Part shown: in pieces, positions 60,988 to 64,000 of the stretch
Layout: every line of letters starts with the position of its first letter
Position numbering within the stretch: position 1 is the stretch's first letter
Assembly: GCA_017475035.1 (NCBI GenBank)
Contig: JAFVGK010000077.1
Coordinates: 24,244-88,243, forward strand
Direction: 5' to 3'
DNA length: 64,000 nucleotides
Origin: Blautia sp.
GTDB lineage: Bacteria > Bacillota > Clostridia > Lachnospirales > Lachnospiraceae
The notes under the pieces: generated by a model
What the model saw: only the letters and a program-made list of their open reading frames with translations
What the model was told of the DNA's origin: nothing
Databases searched by the model: none
Translations under genes and position numbers: made by a program

Positions 60988-61968
60988 TTATTTCTGACTT
61001 CTCATGAATGAAGAATCTCCCAGATATCTAAGCTCTTCTTCGCTCAGGTCAAGCTCCAGCGCCTTAATATTGTCCTTCATTCTTTCCATGCTCGTGGAGC
61101 TCACTATGGCAAATACATTCAGTTCCTGCCGGAACAGCCAGGCAAGAGCAAGCTGGGATACCGTGCAGTTTTTTACCCGGGCCAGTTCTTCACATCGCTG
61201 AAGACGTTCAAAGTTTTCCGGATATCCGTAGCCCTTCATTGCCTCTTTGCTCAACATGTTTTTTATCCCGGCAGGGTCATTTCCCTTTGCCCTGCCGGAG
61301 AACAAACCATTTGCCAGACTGGAATAAGCAAATACCGGCATCCGGGTTCTCTGATACCAGGCTCTTGCCTCCTCATTTTCCGGTCCGGTAAGAGTGACGC
61401 ACCCGCCGCCCCAGGGATCCTGCACCTGATGCGCCAGACTGTAATGCGGACTGGAAACGGCAAACGGAACCAGATTATATTTATAGGCATACTCATTCGC
61501 CATCTCAATCCTCTGATGTGTCCAGTTGGAGCCTCCGTAAGCCCCGATCTTTCCCTCTGCATACAAAGCGTTCATAATCTCCACGATCTCCCCGACTTCC
61601 TTGTCGGTATCATCACGATGAAGAAGGTAAATGTCTATGTACTTTGTCCGCAGCTTTTGACTGGAAATCTCAAAATCCTTGCGTATCTCCTTTTCATTGA
61701 CCCGCTTTCTCCATAACGGAACGGAAGGATGCGCGCATTTGCTGATCAGCACCACCTGATCATACGCATTTCTGCTCTCCAGCCACCTGCCCAGCACTTC
61801 CTCCGACTTTTCATAAACCCGGCCTGTATCTATCGTCGTAATCCCTGCCGCAAGCGCCTGATCCAAAAACAGAGACTGATCCGCTCCTGTCCGGAAAGGT
61901 TCATTTGCAGTCCCCAGAATCAGCCTCGAAATCGGTTTCTCAACATATGGAATTTCTTCGTAAATCAT
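60988..61968 (-). CDS. Aldo/keto reductase
   Basis: 326 residues from MIYEEIPYVEKP at 61968, five nt after GGGAG; the earlier ATGs are close by. It is an NADPH-dependent TIM barrel. The catalytic tetrad is present: Asp and Tyr in TIDTGRVYEKSEE, Lys in LISKCAHP and His in IYLLHRDD. The coenzyme site lies in GAYGGSNWTHQRI and IVSSTSMERMKDNI. The RRR/GG region of the Mocr/YakC type is present. Substrate unknown. The convergent feo operon ends downstream; upstream is the 465-nt repeat-rich gap. Confidence 0.88.
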   Translation of the reverse strand: MIYEEIPYVEKPISRLILGTANEPFRTGADQSLFLDQALAAGITTIDTGRVYEKSEEVLGRWLESRNAYDQVVLISKCAHPSVPLWRKRVNEKEIRKDFEISSQKLRTKYIDIYLLHRDDTDKEVGEIVEIMNALYAEGKIGAYGGSNWTHQRIEMANEYAYKYNLVPFAVSSPHYSLAHQVQDPWGGGCVTLTGPENEEARAWYQRTRMPVFAYSSLANGLFSGRAKGNDPAGIKNMLSKEAMKGYGYPENFERLQRCEELARVKNCTVSQLALAWLFRQELNVFAIVSSTSMERMKDNIKALELDLSEEELRYLGDSSFMRSQK

Positions 61969-62021
61969 CATTTCTCCCTGCATCCATCTGCAGATATAAT
62001 CTTCTGCACCATAAACCTTCT

Positions 62022-62085
62022 CTATACTCGTGAACGCAATGAACCGCCTTCAGACCGGAAGATGAACGCGTTCACCCGCTATAGT
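62022..62085 (+). repeat. Dispersed repeat, family C, copy 3
   Basis: TATACTCGTGAACGCAATGA ... GAACGCGTTCACCCGCTATAG; the arms match 2711-2780 and 26861-26930, but the middle is shorter and diverged. Confidence 0.75.
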
Positions 62086-62101
62086 GATATTTTTCGGCAA
62101 T

Positions 62102-62215
62102 CATTACTTTGAAAACGCCCGCTGCGACAGCAGCGTGGCATAGTGGGATACACCCATGCCCTCACATTCATTCATGGCGGTGCCAAATTCGAAGGGCATG
62201 GGGGTTACTGTGTAA
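62102..62215. repeat. Dispersed repeat, family F, copy 2
   Basis: Shares ATTACTTTGAAA, AACGCCCGCTGCGACAGCAG, CACCCATGCCCTCAC and GGGCATGGGGGTTAC with 11507-11670, but with the modules in a different order. CCCATGCCC and GGGCATGGG form a hairpin. Confidence 0.7.
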
Positions 62216-62236
62216 CTGATTTTTGAGGTATGCCCC

Positions 62237-62286
62237 CGGACAAAAAGACAAGTAATTCGGGACAGTAGTTTCTGACTCAAGCCTTA
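62237..62286 (+). repeat. Dispersed repeat, family H, copy 2
   Basis: Matches 16579-16628 (inverse) over 50 nt at about 80% identity: GGACAAAAAGACAAGTAATT ... TTTCTGACTCAAGCC. Confidence 0.65.
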
Positions 62287-62375
62287 CATTATCGAGTATA
62301 AATTATAGCAAGGTACAGAGCTTATGTCAATTTGAGCAATCATCTCATACAGAACGATTTTTTCTGCTGAAAGTA

Positions 62376-62419
62376 AAAAGGTCATGCAAAATGAGAGACC
62401 CCATTTTGCATGACCTTTT
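62376..62419 (-). terminator. Terminator of metY, made of a family A palindrome
   Basis: AAAAGGTCATGCAAAATG pairs perfectly with CATTTTGCATGACCTTTT (18 bp, 8-nt loop). It is followed on the minus strand by TTTTTAC and stands 15 nt after the metY stop. Confidence 0.8.
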
Positions 62420-62433
62420 GCTGCCCTGCATAT

Positions 62434-63717
62434 TTACCCTATCGCATTAAATCCATTTTCCAGATCTTCGATAATATCATCAATATGCTCCGTCCCGATG
62501 GAAAGACGGATCGTGTTTTTCTTTATGCCCTGATCCAGCAGTTCCTCTTCTGACAGCTGAGAATGCGTCGTAGATGCCGGATGAATCACCAGGCTCTTTA
62601 CGTCAGCTACATTTGCAAGCAGAGAAAAGATCTTCAGGCTGTCGATAAATTTCCAGGCTTCCTCCTGCCCGCCCTTAATCTCAAAGGTAAAGATGGACGC
62701 TCCTCCGTTCGGGAAATACTTCTCATAAAGGGCATGATCCGGGTGCTCAGGAAGAGATGGATGGTTCACCTTTTCCACCTTCGGATGCCTGCTTAGATAT
62801 TCAACAACCTTCTTCGTATTCTCCGCATGTCTGTCCAGGCGCAGGGAAAGAGTTTCTACGCCCTGCAGAAGAAGAAACGCGTTAAAGGGAGAGATCGTCG
62901 CGCCGGTATCCCGAAGAAGAATAGCCCGAATAAAAGTAACAAAGGCTGCCGGACCGGCTGCATCTGTAAAGGCTACGCCATGATAGCTGGGATTGGGAGC
63001 CGCGATATTCGGATATTTCCCGCCCGCGCTCCAGTCGAATTTCCCGGATTCCACGATAATGCCGCCCAAAGTGGTTCCGTGACCGCCGATAAATTTCGTT
63101 GCCGAATGGACGACGATGTCCGCTCCGTGTTCGATCGGACGGATCAGATAAGGAGTTCCGAAGGTATTGTCAATCACAAGAGGAAGCCCATGCTTATGAG
63201 CAATTTCCGCGATCTTGTCAATATCCGGGATGTCGCTGTTAGGATTGCCCAGGGTTTCAAGATAGACAGCCCTGGTATCCTCCTGAATTGCGTTTTCCAC
63301 CTCTTCTACGTTATGGGCATCCACAAATGTCGTCCGGATCCCATACTGGGGAAGGGTATGCGCCATCAGATTATAGGAACCGCCATAAATCGTCTTCTGA
63401 GCCACGATATGTCCGCCATTCGCGGCCAGCGCCTGGATCGTATAGGTTATCGCTGCCGCGCCGGAAGCGACGGCCAGCGCGGCACTGCCGCCCTCCAGCG
63501 CGGCAAGCCTTTTCTCCAGCACTTCCTGCGTGGAATTGGTCAGTCTTCCATAGATATTTCCCGCATCAGCCAGACCGAAACGGTCAGCGGCATGTTTGCT
63601 GTTATGAAACACATAGGATGTCGTCTGATAAATCGGAACGGCACGTGCATCCGTAGCCGGATCCGCCTGTTCCTGTCCAACGTGCAGCTGTAAGGTTTCA
63701 AATCTGTATGCGCTCAT
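62434..63717 (-). CDS. metY: O-acetylhomoserine sulfhydrylase/aminocarboxypropyltransferase
   Basis: 427 residues. It makes homocysteine from O-acetylhomoserine and sulfide, a direct route to methionine. The N-terminus reads FETLQLHVGQEQADPATDARAVPIYQTTSYVF. The PLP lysine is in VHSATKFIGGHGTTLGG (near 207), with YGRLTNSTQ and the LETLGNP block. Inserted stretches such as PSYHGVAFTDAAGPAAF set it apart from MetB/MetC. The promoter is a full consensus 48 nt upstream, and the leader is too short for a SAM riboswitch. It is a single-gene unit. Confidence 0.93.
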   Translation of the reverse strand: MSAYRFETLQLHVGQEQADPATDARAVPIYQTTSYVFHNSKHAADRFGLADAGNIYGRLTNSTQEVLEKRLAALEGGSAALAVASGAAAITYTIQALAANGGHIVAQKTIYGGSYNLMAHTLPQYGIRTTFVDAHNVEEVENAIQEDTRAVYLETLGNPNSDIPDIDKIAEIAHKHGLPLVIDNTFGTPYLIRPIEHGADIVVHSATKFIGGHGTTLGGIIVESGKFDWSAGGKYPNIAAPNPSYHGVAFTDAAGPAAFVTFIRAILLRDTGATISPFNAFLLLQGVETLSLRLDRHAENTKKVVEYLSRHPKVEKVNHPSLPEHPDHALYEKYFPNGGASIFTFEIKGGQEEAWKFIDSLKIFSLLANVADVKSLVIHPASTTHSQLSEEELLDQGIKKNTIRLSIGTEHIDDIIEDLENGFNAIG

Positions 63718-63764
63718 GGTTATTCTCCTATTCTGAAAAGTCTTTGTCTTGAAAAGTTGAGGAG

Positions 63765-63793
63765 ATTATAACCCATTTTTCCTACTATGTCAA
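63765..63793 (-). promoter_or_regulatory. Consensus promoter of metY
   Basis: TTGACA (63788-63793), a 17-bp spacer and TATAAT (63765-63770) read on the minus strand, exact matches to the sigma-A consensus. Confidence 0.9.
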
Positions 63794-63881
63794 TATGTTA
63801 TATTTGATTTCTATGCTTTTGTTTCCCCCGGATTTCTGTTCCTTTCGACCTGAGCGGTCACTAAGGATTGCAACGTAAATA

Positions 63882-64000
63882 AATGGAACAAGATTTCGCA
63901 GGATAAATCGCCGTATGCAAGGCGGAGGATGGAGTCGATGCGGGCATCGACGACTGACGACAACGCAGCAGACGACGATTTAGACGCGAAAGATGTTCCA
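63882..64000. repeat. 119-nt imperfect inverted repeat at the right edge
   Basis: The ends TGGAACA ... TGTTCCA pair, then TTTCGC/GCGAAA and TAAATCG/CGATTTA, with mismatched bulges. The tip is a perfect hairpin, GTCGATGC-GG-GCATCGAC. No coding potential. The window ends exactly at the last base of the repeat, so flanking sequence on that side is missing. It may be a non-autonomous mobile element or a structured RNA. Confidence 0.65.

Larger units (their letters stand above)
61969..62433. other. 465-nt repeat-rich gap between the aldo/keto reductase and metY
   Basis: No gene was seen. It holds a family C element (62022-62085), family F (62102-62215), family H (62237-62286) and a family A palindrome (62376-62419). 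Confidence 0.75.

Noticed and set aside
63718-63880. A SAM riboswitch upstream of metY.
   Set aside because: The consensus promoter leaves a leader of about 40 nt, too short for the known classes, and no such pattern was seen.
1-64000. A CRISPR array.
   Set aside because: The repeats are dispersed singly between genes, in both orientations, and never form regular tandem units with spacers; no cas gene is present.
1-64000. A prophage, integrative element or insertion sequence.
   Set aside because: No integrase, transposase, capsid, portal or relaxase was found. The lysozyme-fold gene at 54094 is not enough on its own.

Overview
The window looks like chromosomal DNA of a spore-forming, Gram-positive Lachnospiraceae-type Firmicute; genus not assigned. 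Reasons: moderate GC, strong GGAGG ribosome binding sites, TTGACA/TATAAT promoters with 17-bp spacers, recU, fakA/asp23, gerW/ytfJ, paired feoA genes, a Trk/Ktr potassium system, and protein sequences that read as typical Lachnospiraceae. Nearly all genes lie on the minus strand, so a replication fork probably crosses the window from right to left. No integrase, transposase, prophage block, CRISPR array, rRNA or tRNA was seen.

Layout. 1-7.4 kb: start of hisG, hisZ, recU, signal peptidase I, an RluA-type pseudouridine synthase, a small membrane protein, a YgiQ-type radical SAM protein and a RelQ-type alarmone synthetase. 7.4-16 kb: a PepD dipeptidase, the unit mgsA-rsmD-coaD-coiled-coil protein, recG, fakA and asp23. 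16-21.7 kb: rpmB on the plus strand, then a Nudix gene, a hypothetical, a DUF2953 gene and gerW, followed by an FtsW/RodA protein and its penicillin-binding protein. 21.7-28 kb: a U32 peptidase, zapA, ruvB, ruvA and an RNase-H-fold protein that appears to lack its catalytic aspartates. 28-37.1 kb: a heterodimeric ABC exporter, an EamA transporter, ilvN, ilvB, cdd, upp and rpiB. 37.6-39.8 kb: a DUF308-like membrane protein and a radical SAM/SPASM protein on the plus strand. 39.9-44.7 kb: trkH, trkA and a KdpD-like kinase with its KdpE-like regulator. 44.8-53.9 kb: RsmF-type methyltransferase, a SWIM/SNF2 pair, a GH13 glucosidase, a GT4 glycosyltransferase and a metallophosphoesterase. 54-57.4 kb: a leaderless lysozyme-fold protein and a PadR / HAAS-domain / DUF4097 module. 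57.6-60.9 kb: a ferrous iron operon (feoA, feoA, feoB, Cys-rich/HMA protein). 61-63.7 kb: an aldo/keto reductase and metY. The window ends in a 119-nt imperfect inverted repeat.

The genes are mostly ordinary housekeeping. The unusual signal is between them. At least eight families of short (50-160 nt), partly palindromic repeats are scattered through the intergenic spaces, several with two to four diverged copies inside this one window. One family (about 1.86, 37.56 and 58.06 kb) always points toward the next gene and once lies inside the feo operon, so it must be transcribed. Other points worth following are the RNase-H-fold pseudoenzyme, a possible c-di-AMP motif in the KdpD-like kinase, the FeoB-associated Cys-rich/HMA fusion, a probable frameshift at the end of hisZ, and two palindromic operators at the PadR promoter. 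All assignments are by reading the sequence; nothing was searched against a database.
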